Assembly: GCA_034440635.1 (NCBI GenBank)
Contig: JAOTON010000385.1
Coordinates: 4,245,001 to 4,309,000 of the forward strand
Reading direction: 5' to 3'
Length of the DNA stretch: 64,000 nt
From: Lepas anatifera
Taxonomy: Eukaryota; Arthropoda; Thecostraca; Lepadidae
Each line of letters opens with the position of its first letter. Position 1 is the stretch's first letter. Position numbers and translations under genes: made by a program. The notes under the pieces were generated by a model. The model searched no databases. It worked only from the letters and a program-made list of their open reading frames with translations, and was not told where the DNA came from. Of this stretch, positions 55,249-64,000 are shown piece by piece.

Positions 55249-56052
55249 GTAAGCCTACTCCCAGCCTTTGCCTCAACTTGGTCTCTTTCACAGAAAGCTT
55301 TGTTCAGGTTCCATGACTCCTGTGCCGAATGGTACGTTAAACCTCGTCCTGTCGGCACTCAAGAGTAACATGTTCTGCCGGTGTGGACAAACAGTCATTT
55401 AAAGGAGTGGACCAAAATGTGTAAATTCTAAAAAAAACTGTTTATGGATTAAATGTCTGAAAATCTGAAAACCAAGAAACTGAGGAGCTGAAAGCTAGCA
55501 AATCACTCTTTTCCCCTTCTTGAATTGCTTACAACAAAAATATTGACTCTCTTCGTACTACGATGGGTTGACCTAAGGGGCCGTACATAAGTCATCTAAA
55601 ATTTTTAGCTCCGCCCATTTTCCCCCATGTAACGTTTTTGACGCCCCTTTGAGAGGATTGATAACGCTGTGGCTAACTCCCCTCACCCACCCTTGGCATT
55701 GCACAATTTATGTACAGTATCTAAACATCGCGAAGCTAAACTGAGCTTCCGGAAGCTAACATACTTCCGGCCTGTGGCGTTAGGAGAGCGATGCCATTTT
55801 TAAACATTTATCACGTGTCATAATCTAAAAGATTTAGATGGATCCCGACATGGTTTGAATTAAGGCCCTATAGGCCTTGGCACTTTTGCTATAATAAGGG
55901 CCATAGGTAAGTTTATTTTAAACTTTACAGTGTACCCAAATGTGATATAGAGAGCTTTGTATGAAATGCAATATGATGATACACTTTTCTCAACATACTC
56001 TACAAAACTTTTATCTCAGTTCAAAACCTATTATGAAAGCGGGGCACTCCCT
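55249..56052. other. intron 4, first part
   Basis: No gene. From about 55905 the text is the reverse of the element end at 61301 (ATCTCAGTTCAAAACC / GGTTTTGAACTGAGAT), so a diverged copy of that element probably ends at the TTAA at 56053. Confidence 0.45.
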
Positions 56053-56056
56053 TTAA

Positions 56057-57887
56057 CACGCCCCCCGCTGGGGGAGGCGAAATTCGCCCCCCCCTCCTGG
56101 TTTTTCCCGGATAACGCAAAAATGAAAAGACGTAGAGAAACAAAGCTTACAGAACCTTATCCCTCATCAGTTCTACGTACCTCACCACTTGTTTAGGTCA
56201 GGTCATGTCAGGTCAAGGAATTATCTAAGGTCAAGCGACCCACCCGACCTCAAAACCTAAAATTACGAATTTGAAATGGCGCCTAAGGAGCATCAGCCAA
56301 CCGATCAGTTTGAAACTCTCACAATATTATGAGGTCATTGGGATCTACAGGGTGTTTCAGAAAGAATGATATTTTTTAAATGGTCAGTAAAGTACTAAAA
56401 ATCCTTCAAATACGTCCACAAAACACTCATTTTAATGGTAAATTGTAGGACATTTTTATATAAATATGTTTCATTTGCATCACCTGTTTTCTTTCGTCCT
56501 AAATGTACTCGGAAAATGGTGCAAGAAACATAATATATGCCCGCTTATATTTGAGAAAACGGAACTTGCAGCACTCTAAAAAGGCTTCAGCACACACAAA
56601 TGGCACGTGAGCATGCACATCAAGAGCAAAAGCCTCAGTAATATTACATGTTAAAAGTTTTTGGCTCAAGTTCCGTATGGCTCATTGGTTTACCTTCCAT
56701 ATGAATGACTGGATGCGGCGGACACAGCGCAAAAGACCCCACTGTTCACCGCAGAACAAGGGACATGGACCAATTGGGGACTGCTTGCTTGGAGCCGAGC
56801 TTTCCTAAGCTTGAGAGGTGCTTTTTTAGAATTAGTTTCCAGAGGCAATGTGCATGTGGACTGAGACGTACCATAGTGACGATATCATGTTTGCAGTGCC
56901 ATTGGCGTGATACTTGTCACGTGATACGCACGTGATTTCTACGAACATTTTCGATGAAGGCAAGATAGACAGTATTTTTCAAGTCATTTTTAAGACTACT
57001 TTTTACTAGCAAAAATATCAAAACAGCTATCAAAATACGAATAATCGTAAATGTCCCAAAATCATCTTTCGATTGATATGTAAATCATACCACAGCAACC
57101 AATTTATAACCGCATTATGATCAATTCAAAAATATCATTCTTTATGAAACACCCTGTACAAATATATTATCTCGGAATTTCGATATTGTTGACCTAAGGT
57201 GGGGTCAATTTTTCGGTCCTCCCATTATAAGTCTGTGGAGAAAAATTGAAACGGCTCGTTTTCGGTAAATGCGAGATAGATAAAGCTGAAAATTCTCAAA
57301 CGGTGTATTCTTACCACGATGTTGACCTTAAAGTTGAATTTTTGACCATTTGACCTCACAAAGGTCATGTCAGGTCACAGAAGCATACAGTGATTGTTCT
57401 GCCAAAAACTTCTCACTAAATTGAGATAAAGCTCCCATTTTGCTTGCATTGTACTTGTATTGTCACGGGGAATCGATTGATATGCAACATGACCATACCA
57501 GGTCACCTTGTGACCTTGACCTAGCTCAATGTCAGGTCATTTTCACAATTTGACCTAGCAAGGTCATATTATACATCATTCGATTTGTCACGATGAGAGA
57601 AATCCAATGATGCATTAATATTTGCTCTAGCTCTGCTGAGCAAAAATCTAGAGGGAGAAACGTACACTGCCCTGTTGTAACCCTATGCGACCTTATTTGA
57701 CCTATACTGACCTCAATATTGACCCGACATAAAAATACTATGCATAATTTCTCTTTGTCTCGTCAAGAGCGTTCAAACGCCGTCCGTAATTTTTCTTTAG
57801 CTTTCCTGTGAAATGAGATTTTGAAGACGGGGCGAAATTCGCCCCCCAGCGGGGCGCGTCATGCCAGGGACCCCAGCGGGGCGCGTG
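56057..57887. mobile_element. TTAA-flanked half-site-rich element with nested TIR element
   Basis: TTAA lies at 56053-56056 and 57888-57891. The left end CACGCCCCCCGCTGGGG pairs with a right end that carries two GGGGCGCG modules, the same asymmetry as at 18849 and 30246. Half-site clusters lie at 56195-56255 and 57310-57720. A second element is inserted at 56348-57156. Intron 4. Confidence 0.82.
56348..57156. mobile_element. TA-flanked TIR element (mariner-like MITE), nested
   Basis: The ends are about 29-bp inverted repeats beginning CAGGGTGTTTCA and continuing AAAGAATGATATTTTT, with one mismatch. TA lies directly outside both ends (56346-56347 and 57157-57158). It is 809 bp with no transposase. 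The TA target fits the Tc1/mariner superfamily. Confidence 0.82.
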
Positions 57888-57891
57888 TTAA

Positions 57892-57965
57892 AGGGAATGT
57901 GGCATCTTTATAACGTGATTTTAAATGAGACAGCCAGGTTGTAAAGCATGCCGGAAAACCCGATC
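57892..57965 (+). mobile_element. AGGGAATG-family end fragment
   Basis: Starts AGGGAATGTGGCATCTT right after the TTAA of the previous element and runs through GGAAAACCCG before homology stops. The large element seems to have inserted at, or next to, the terminal TTAA of this one. Confidence 0.65.
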
Positions 57966-59458
57966 TTTAGGAAAGGCACACATTAATTACCGAAGGAAAG
58001 GCAAACATTAATCTAGTTTATCATCCATAAGGGCAAATTGAACAGGGAATTTTGCACTTCGGCTGATTTTTTATCTATTAGCTTAACCCTAATTACTACA
58101 CTCCAAAATATTCCAAAATCAACAACTTCCAAATAGTTTCGTAGGAAACCAGACAAACAAGGGTAATGACCGAAATTGATGAACATAATCCCAGAAAGAA
58201 AAATAAGTATGAAAGATTGAAAATAACAATAACAAAGTGAGCCAAGGCGATAGTTTTCTTCGGCGCCTATTGTCTTGGGAATTTTCTCGTTTACAACATA
58301 GTAAGGGTAAGAAAGTAACTGTGGTGAATTCAACAGGATCTGTTTGCGGAATAGACGTCATATAAGGTCCGGGACACATCACCATATCCCTTGGATTTTG
58401 ATTTTTTCCGTTTCGTTGAACATTTCTTGATTAAAGAGTTCATGAATTCGACACCGGGAAAAAGTTGGTAATCATTTCCCGTAAAAGATCATTTCTTCGT
58501 ACTCGAAACGACTGACCTTGAATAACGCTGCCATATAGGTCCATACCTATATGGCAGCGTTAGCCTTAATATTTGGTGACCTAAATTTACCAACACTTGG
58601 TCGAGTCGAGAAAAATCAAACTATAAGCAAAATAAGAACAAACACTTGAAAGGGTACAACAAATTTCCTTCGTGTATATGTTATACTGTAAAGATACTAT
58701 ACGAAAAATATAGGAGATGGGCCCCGATTACTAAGGGGGGCCCCGGCCTGGGGGCCCCCGACGGTAGTCGGACTCCCCATGGCCGAATCCTGGCTATGCC
58801 ACTGATCGCCGCTTTCAGAAGTCATGTTAGGAAGGACGAGATAACCAGCATGTGAAGTTTTGACTTTAGATGTATTTATGAGGCTTTTTACATTCATACA
58901 TGTATCCCCTTATTGACGATAGGACGCGAAAGGCCTCGCCTTGCTGCGACGTATGTTTATACTTGAACAAACTGAATATAAACCGGAATATGATACCCTA
59001 AATCTTGATATCCCAAATTTACTTGCTATACAACTTGACCAAACCAATCACCGTAGGTGAGGGACAACCAGGCTCTAAAGTGTCATTGGCAAGAACGTCT
59101 TTTAAGAAATCATGAACGAACGAAGGCGCAGCGTGGCGAAGCAAACCATGTCAAGGAAGCACTCGTCGGCGCAAGGAGACGGGAACGGGGGAGGGAGCAG
59201 TGGGGGCAGCTTCCCCTCCAACTGTTTGGATATGGGGACATGTCCCCCTCCGACTCTTGGAGTGTTTTCTTGAAAAACAATCCACGCAGGTGGAATTCGT
59301 CGGTTATCAACAAAAAACCTTACAAGAAAAATGTTCTAACGATGAAACCATCCACAAGCACGCCTCATTGAAATAAGCGTGGTTCTTCCAGTGTTGGAGC
59401 TGTCCAATGTCGTGGTTATGCTACCATCTGAACTACCCCAACCCTGGGATGTCCACAG
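57966..59458. other. intron 4, last part
   Basis: Only chance frames, for example 58013-58333 minus and 59057-59371 plus. A decayed GGCCCCGGCCTGGGGGCCCC/CATAGCCAGG-type fragment lies at 58720-58805. The stretch ends at the acceptor GGGATGTCCACAG. Confidence 0.45.
58523..58562. repeat. perfect 18-bp hairpin
   Basis: TAACGCTGCCATATAGGT and its exact complement are separated by CCAT. Long perfect stems with tiny loops are uncommon by chance. No function is apparent. Confidence 0.8.
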
Positions 59459-59599
59459 CTGGACCTTCGATCCATGGGAGCGGAGTAGCTTCTGGAACAT
59501 CTTCTTCGGGCAGAGCGTGATGTGGATCTCTCTGCTGAGTACCAACCAGCCCTCCGTGCAGAGGCTACTCAGCCTCTCCACCTACAAGAAGTCTGCTGT
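59459..59599 (+). CDS. SLC5-like transporter exon 5 (TM6 region)
   Basis: Joined in phase 2, the exon reads Ser-Trp-Thr-Phe-Asp-Pro-Trp-Glu-Arg, then Phe-Trp-Asn-Ile-Phe-Phe-Gly and Ser-Thr-Asn-Gln-Pro-Ser-Val-Gln-Arg. The last stretch is the conserved Asn-Gln-x-x-Val-Gln-Arg motif after TM6. It ends Ser-Thr-Tyr-Lys-Lys-Ser-Ala in phase 2 at GTGAGT. Confidence 0.9.
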
Positions 59600-59877
59600 G
59601 TGAGTTGATGCAACCACCGCCTCTAGCGGATGAAGGACGAGGGTAAAAGGGAGGGTTCAACCTCATCGATATCCTAGTGAACGGGGAAGAGGAGTTCGAG
59701 CGTGGGGTTTTGGACACCGTGCTATGTGTTTTCGAAGTATGTAAGTTTTTTTCAATTAAGCTAAAATAGATTTCACCTAGTATGGGTTGCAGCATTCACC
59801 CGACCATGACATCCTCGACCGTATCCCTAGGAGATGACTCTTCCTGGCATGCAGACCGGGAACCTGCGGCCTCAGAG

Positions 59878-60236
59878 TGTCCGGTGCCTGTGCCACAGGA
59901 CCCTGTTCCTGGGAACGGCGCTGATCATGTTGATCGCTACTCTGTCCTGCACCTCTGGCCTCGCCATCTTCGCCACCTACGCCGACTGCGACCCGATGGC
60001 CGCCGGAAGCACCACTCGCCGCGACCAGGTGGTGCCGCACTTCGTGTCAGAACAGTTCTCGCAAGTACCCGGCTTAGCTGGTCTATTCTTGGCGTGCGTT
60101 CTTAGTGGCGCGCTCAGCACGGTGTCCTCTTCGCTCAACTCGCTTGCCGCCGTCTTCTGGGAGGACTTTCTGAAGCGCTGCGGGTTCGCGGGACGCTTGA
60201 GCGACACTCAGCGCGCCTGGATCTTCCGAGGCTCAG
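59878..60236 (+). CDS. SLC5-like transporter exon 6 (TM7-TM8, sodium-site region)
   Basis: The helix after the exon 5 join leads into Gly-Leu-Ala-Ile-Phe-Ala-Thr-Tyr. A loop with Asp-Cys-Asp-Pro and Val-Pro-His-Phe-Val follows. Then comes Gly-Leu-Ala-Gly-Leu-Phe-Leu-Ala with Ala-Leu-Ser-Thr-Val-Ser-Ser-Ser-Leu-Asn-Ser-Leu, the TM8 segment. Its Ser/Thr residues form the Na2 site in this family. The start at 59878 is chosen to keep frame with the phase 2 donor of exon 5; an AG lies just before it. The exon ends in phase 1 at GTAAGG. Confidence 0.88.
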
Positions 60237-60371
60237 GTAAGGATCCAGGCCCTCAATCCAGGGATCCCCAAACACCGACCCTGTTGCTTCTCTGCCTTGC
60301 AGGATCGATCCAACTTTGGGTCGCTTCAATCTGTAGGCTTGCTCCTACTCTCTGCTCTGTCGCCGTTTCAG

Positions 60372-60526
60372 CCTGCGGATTCGGGCTGGTGACGTTGGCG
60401 CTGGCGTTTCTGGCCAAGAACATGGGTAGCGTGATCCAGGTTTCCATCAGCGTGTACGGCGGTGTGGCGGGACCCATCCTCGCTGTCTTCTGTCTGGCCG
60501 TGCTGGTGCCGTTCTCCAACCCCGCG
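60372..60526 (+). CDS. SLC5-like transporter exon 7 (TM9-TM10)
   Basis: The 135-bp intron ends at CGCCGTTTCAG. The joined codon is Ala, followed by Cys-Gly-Phe-Gly-Leu-Val-Thr-Leu and a hydrophobic helix. Gly-Ser-Val-Ile-Gln-Val-Ser-Ile-Ser and a Gly-Gly-Val-Ala-Gly-Pro-Ile-Leu helix follow, typical of SLC5 TM9-TM10. It ends in phase 0 at GTGAGT after Ser-Asn-Pro-Ala. The remaining C-terminus is not visible in this window. Confidence 0.88.
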
Positions 60527-61290
60527 GTGAGTGATTGCTTAATGCTGTATCTATTATACTCGAAGGAAAATTATTGCTTTCTTGTGTCTGTGATACTCAG
60601 AGATATGTGATTGCTTAAAGGGAATGTGGCACCTTGGTCGAATCCTCGAATTTAGTGTACATAATTAGGGGTGCTTTTAGCCGAAAATCATGAAATCGTC
60701 CATGATTTCTCTGAGGAATGCACAATAAGCTCAATATTTTGATATTTAAAATGCGCCTCTAGGGAAAAAATATTTATCTGCCAGAGGATGATGTCATGAT
60801 CTGGCAACCACTACCATATTCCATAGGATTCAAGGGCTTCGATTGGCTGATACTCACCGTGACGTCAGCATATGTCGTCATACCAACAGCCTGACAACTG
60901 TGGCCTGCTGCTTGAGGTACATGAGGGGTACATTTCAGGTAGTTTTTAGTTTTTTTCTGCGGAAATTTTAAGTTTCATTACAAATGATATATGAAGCACC
61001 GGGTTTTCCCGCATGCTTTATAACTTGGCTATTTCAGTTAAAATCACGTTATAAAGGTGCCACATTCCCTTTAATGCTGTGTGTTATGCCCGACAGTGAG
61101 TGATTGACTAATGCTGTATCCATGATACCCGACGGATAATGCTTGTTTTGCTGTGTGTGCAATACCCAGAGATGGGTGATTGTTTAATGCTAAGTGTCTT
61201 ATGCCCGACAGTGAGTGATTGTCTAATGCTGTATCCGTGCTGCTCGAAGGATAATGCTTGCCTTTCGTGTCTGTGGTATCCAGAGGGGGT
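60527..61290 (+). repeat. about 114-bp tandem repeat starting at the exon 7 donor, interrupted
   Basis: Units start GTGAGTGATTG at 60527, 61096 and 61211. The first unit is the actual exon 7 splice donor. Copy D of the AGGGAATG family splits the first unit at its TTAA. The second unit has an unoccupied TTAA in the same place. Confidence 0.8.
60619..61070 (-). mobile_element. TTAA-flanked TIR element, AGGGAATG family, copy D
   Basis: TTAA lies at 60615-60618 and 61071-61074. The ends are AGGGAATGTGGCACCTT and its exact complement. Orientation is opposite to copies A-C. It is 452 bp, and the neighbouring tandem unit (GTGATTGTTTAATGC near 61170) gives the pre-insertion site. Confidence 0.92.
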
Positions 61291-61300
61291 CGTAACTTAA

Positions 61301-62240
61301 AAGGAGTGTCCCACTTTCATAATGGGTTTTGAACTGAGATAGCAATTTTGTAGAGTTGGTCGAGAAACCACTATTGACATATCTAATTTCACCCAAAGCT
61401 CTCGGTTTAAAATTTAGGCAATCTTTAAAGTCCAAAGTAAAGGGGCATAATGCCTTATTTCAAACCCTGAAGGAATACCTTCCATATGGTTGCAGTAATC
61501 TGTTTGGTCGTAAGCCCTAAGCCCCGCCCACTCGCTGAAAATACCATACTTGCGAGTGAACCACCCTGCAATATGCCTGTCGACAGAAATATTCGGCCGA
61601 GGGTTTGACGATTGAACAGCGTCACTGGGCAGAAGTGCGCCCAATGGCCGCAACACACATCACTGCGTCCCTCCCCGTACTTGCCAAAACAAATATCAAT
61701 TGTTTTTTTAATCCAACTCTGAAGTTTATTGGTTACATCAGGCATATGCATCATATTTCCACCACTAAATACCCACAGTCTGCCGTAACGACATCTGTCG
61801 TTCAGTTTTTGCACCAGTGCTTAACGAGATCGAGAATGGAGCGGCGGACCGAGAGAGCGATTGCCGTGGGATGTGGACAAATATGGTACTGATGATGAGA
61901 GTGGACGTGCTCAGCAGAAAATCGGTTACTGGTCTTGCGATTATTTCACCATGGATTTGAATAACCCCTGCATGCGATTTTTGCCATGCAGAAACGCTGT
62001 GAATGGTCTTTCACAGCGAGTCTATGATCAATGTTTGAGATTTCCCTGATAATTAGAGGTGTTATTTTAATGAGTCACAAACTTTTAGAAAAAAGTAACA
62101 AAAAGTTACAAATTTTAGAAAAGAAGAGATATTTATGTTTTAAGCGCATGGAAGTGGAAAACATGTTGTTTCCTGTTGTTCAGGCATCTTTTCTTTTTAA
62201 GTGATTATTTTTAGAATTTCGACAAAGTGGTCCATTCCCT
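61301..62240. mobile_element. TTAA-flanked TIR element, AGGAGTG family
   Basis: TTAA lies at 61297-61300 and 62241-62244. The ends are diverged inverted repeats (AGGAGTGTCCCACTTT and, on the other strand, AGGGAATGGACCACTTT), related to the AGGGAATG family. It is 940 bp with no coding domain. A reverse fragment precedes the element at 56057. Confidence 0.72.
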
Positions 62241-62244
62241 TTAA

Positions 62245-62414
62245 CACCCGCCCCGGTGGGCCTCTGAGCCACCTTCGTCATGGTGGGGGAAGGGCTGTTC
62301 AAGATAGCGAAAAAGCGTAAACTTCGGTGGATGTCTAACACAGATTCATGGACAAACTATATCAGTCACTTTTTGGGTCAGGTCAATATTGAGGTCATTA
62401 CAGGTCAAAGGAGG
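62245..62414 (+). mobile_element. left end of a half-site TTAA element, truncated
   Basis: Begins CACCCGCCCCGGTGGG after the shared TTAA and carries AGGTCA hexamers at 62378-62410. It is cut off where the 62415 repeat starts. Confidence 0.65.
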
Positions 62415-64000
62415 TAATAGCCGTTTTCACACGAGGAATAAAGGGAATTTAGTTCCTACTGTTTACCATCCTAAAGGTAAACAGTAGGTACTAGGTAGTT
62501 GCATTTCTGGAGCACCAATTTTGTATTCATGAAAAGATTTAAGCTCTTAAGTATGATAATAGATATTTTTACATATTTAGAAGGGCATATCGCACAAAGA
62601 TACATTTCTGCTCTGTAGAGCAACATACGCATTTGTGCTAGTAGAAATTCATTTGTTTTGGGATTTATTCATACCCTTGGGATTTTTCCCAGGATCCCGG
62701 GTTACTGGTATCGAAGACGGTATTATCAGGATCTATTTTTTTCAACGTCATTGGAATTTCTCAGTTCAAAGACAAACCCAGGGGCAATGGTGATGGGGCG
62801 AGGACTCCTTTGGACTGAGCCAAAACACTGCAAATGAACCGACATTGTTCCCACGCGAGGTCTGATGGGTGTTCTGGAAGTTGAATGGGGAACCCAAGTG
62901 CCGCCCAAATGTTGGTCGCAGGGCGATGGCGAATTCAGGACTTTATTGGGGACCTTTCTCGCTTTTCTCGCTCCTGCCTCGTAGCAGCCCCCGGCTCTGT
63001 AGTTATTATAACGAATCTGATATTTTCCAGGGGGACTAGATCCCTCCATCCGCCTGCGTAGCGTTTGCCACGGGCGGATCTAGAATTGCCGATCGTCGGT
63101 GGGGGGGGGGTGGGCAGCTTCCGAGGGCGGAGCTATCTGGACTTCCGATCTTCTTTTTTCAGCGCCACTTTTGACCGGGAAAGCTATTACGTGGGCGCAA
63201 AATTCTATCGGCAGGTGCTGATTTTTGCATCCTGAGGGGGTGGGAAGCGACGTTTCAGGGGGGCGCATCGACGTTCGAGGGGTGCTGTGACTATTCCAGG
63301 GGGAACCAAGGGTCGCTCGAGAGGGAGGGACACCTTCCCCTTTGCCCCCTGGATCTGCGTATGTCTAGCCCCCTTGAACACAGACAGATCCAGGACTGGC
63401 CATCGGGGGAAGGCGCCTTCCCTGGGGGCGCCATCCAGACCAGGGGATGCCACTTCTGGCCGACTAAATCTATAAAATGGTTGCCAAAGTTATCTGTGGG
63501 CGCTGATTTTCGTATCCTGAGGAGGGGAGTAGGAAGAGACATTTCAGGAGGGGGCACCGACGTTTCAGGGGGCGCCGTGATCATTTCGTAGAGGCACCGT
63601 GACCATCTCAAGGCGCAACTTCCCTGGATCCGCGTATGCCTAGCACCCCTTGTACATAAACAGGTTCATGATTATCAATCAGGGGGGGCATCGGGACTAG
63701 GGTGCGACACTTTTGGCCGGGAAAAACTTTCAGGTGGGCGCAAAACCTTTCGGCGGCGGGGGCCGATTTATGCATCCTTAAGAGGGAGTAGGAAGCAAAA
63801 TTTCAGGGAGGGGGACACCGGCCTTTCAGGGGGCGCCGTGACCATTTCAGGGGGCTTAAAGTGTCGTTCGGGAGGGATGAGCACATGCCTTCTTTGCCCC
63901 TGGATCTGTGTATGCCCGGCTTCCCTTGAACATAGGCAGATCCAGGATTGGCATTCGGAGGGAGGGGCACCCTCCTGTAAGGGGGTGCCTTCCCTTCCCC
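62415..64000 (-). repeat. inverted copy of 42272-44140, runs off the window
   Basis: Reverse complement of the repeat at 42272-44140 at high identity, without the 264-bp element found there. The pairing continues to the last base, so the true repeat is longer than seen here. Confidence 0.85.

Larger units (their letters stand above)
18287..60526 (+). other. SLC5-family sodium/solute symporter gene, 3' end outside window
   Basis: Gene span from start codon to last visible exon. Seven exons join with matching phases (1, 0, 0, 2, 2, 1, 0) into 440 codons. SLC5 proteins are plasma-membrane carriers that use the sodium gradient to import sugars, vitamins, monocarboxylates, choline or iodide. The wording of this one is closest to the multivitamin/monocarboxylate branch, but the substrate cannot be told from sequence. 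Family members are near 600 residues, so about 150 C-terminal residues are missing and must lie right of 64000. Introns are 11.0, 24.3, 1.0, 4.2, 0.28 and 0.14 kb. Almost all repeats between 18.5 and 59 kb are intronic. Confidence 0.88.

Overview
This is animal nuclear DNA. It has spliced exons with GT-AG introns, long introns, many non-autonomous transposons, a Ty3/gypsy-type LTR retrotransposon and minisatellites, and no bacterial gene organisation. The mobile-element mix and the style of the single host gene suggest a marine invertebrate, most likely an arthropod such as a crustacean. That placement is an inference, because no sequence search was possible.

Only one host gene is convincing: a plus-strand sodium/solute symporter of the SLC5 family (multivitamin or monocarboxylate transporter type). 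I could place seven exons whose splice phases agree: 18287-18473, 29508-29641, 53943-54131, 55094-55248, 59459-59599, 59878-60236 and 60372-60526. They total 1320 nt (440 codons). The last transmembrane part is missing, so the gene must continue right of the window. Most of 18.5-60.4 kb is therefore intron, and introns 1 (11.0 kb) and 2 (24.3 kb) hold most of the repeats.

Left flank, 1-18.3 kb. There is a TTAA-flanked element (1221-2413), a SINE-like repeat, a foldback repeat, and a complete but decayed Ty3/gypsy (Mag-like) retrotransposon at 8492-13777. The retrotransposon has two 240-bp LTRs and a 5-bp target duplication (ACTGC), and it sits inside a 20-bp satellite. A 48-bp tandem repeat, a TTAA-flanked TIR element and a 31-bp minisatellite (17.4-18.05 kb) follow, just before the transporter start codon.

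Intronic region, 18.5-60 kb. The dominant theme is non-autonomous DNA transposons flanked by TTAA. One superfamily has GC-rich ends and an interior packed with AGGTCA/TGACCT hexamers, the nuclear-receptor half-site. A second family has AGGGAATGTGGCACCTT-type ends. hAT-like MITEs with clean 8-bp target duplications are nested in other repeats, and several insertions are proven by an empty site in a paralogous repeat copy. There are also LINE fragments, an inverted pair of LTR-retroelement ends with a primer-binding-site-like motif, a 326-bp tandem repeat, a CpG-rich minisatellite (36.8-38.0 kb), and a near-perfect 100-bp foldback at 38.4 kb whose arms carry a hammerhead-ribozyme-like core.

Right end, 60.5-64 kb. 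A ~114-bp tandem repeat starts at the exon 7 splice donor and is interrupted by a TTAA element. The window ends inside an inverted copy (62415-64000) of the repeat at 42272-44140.
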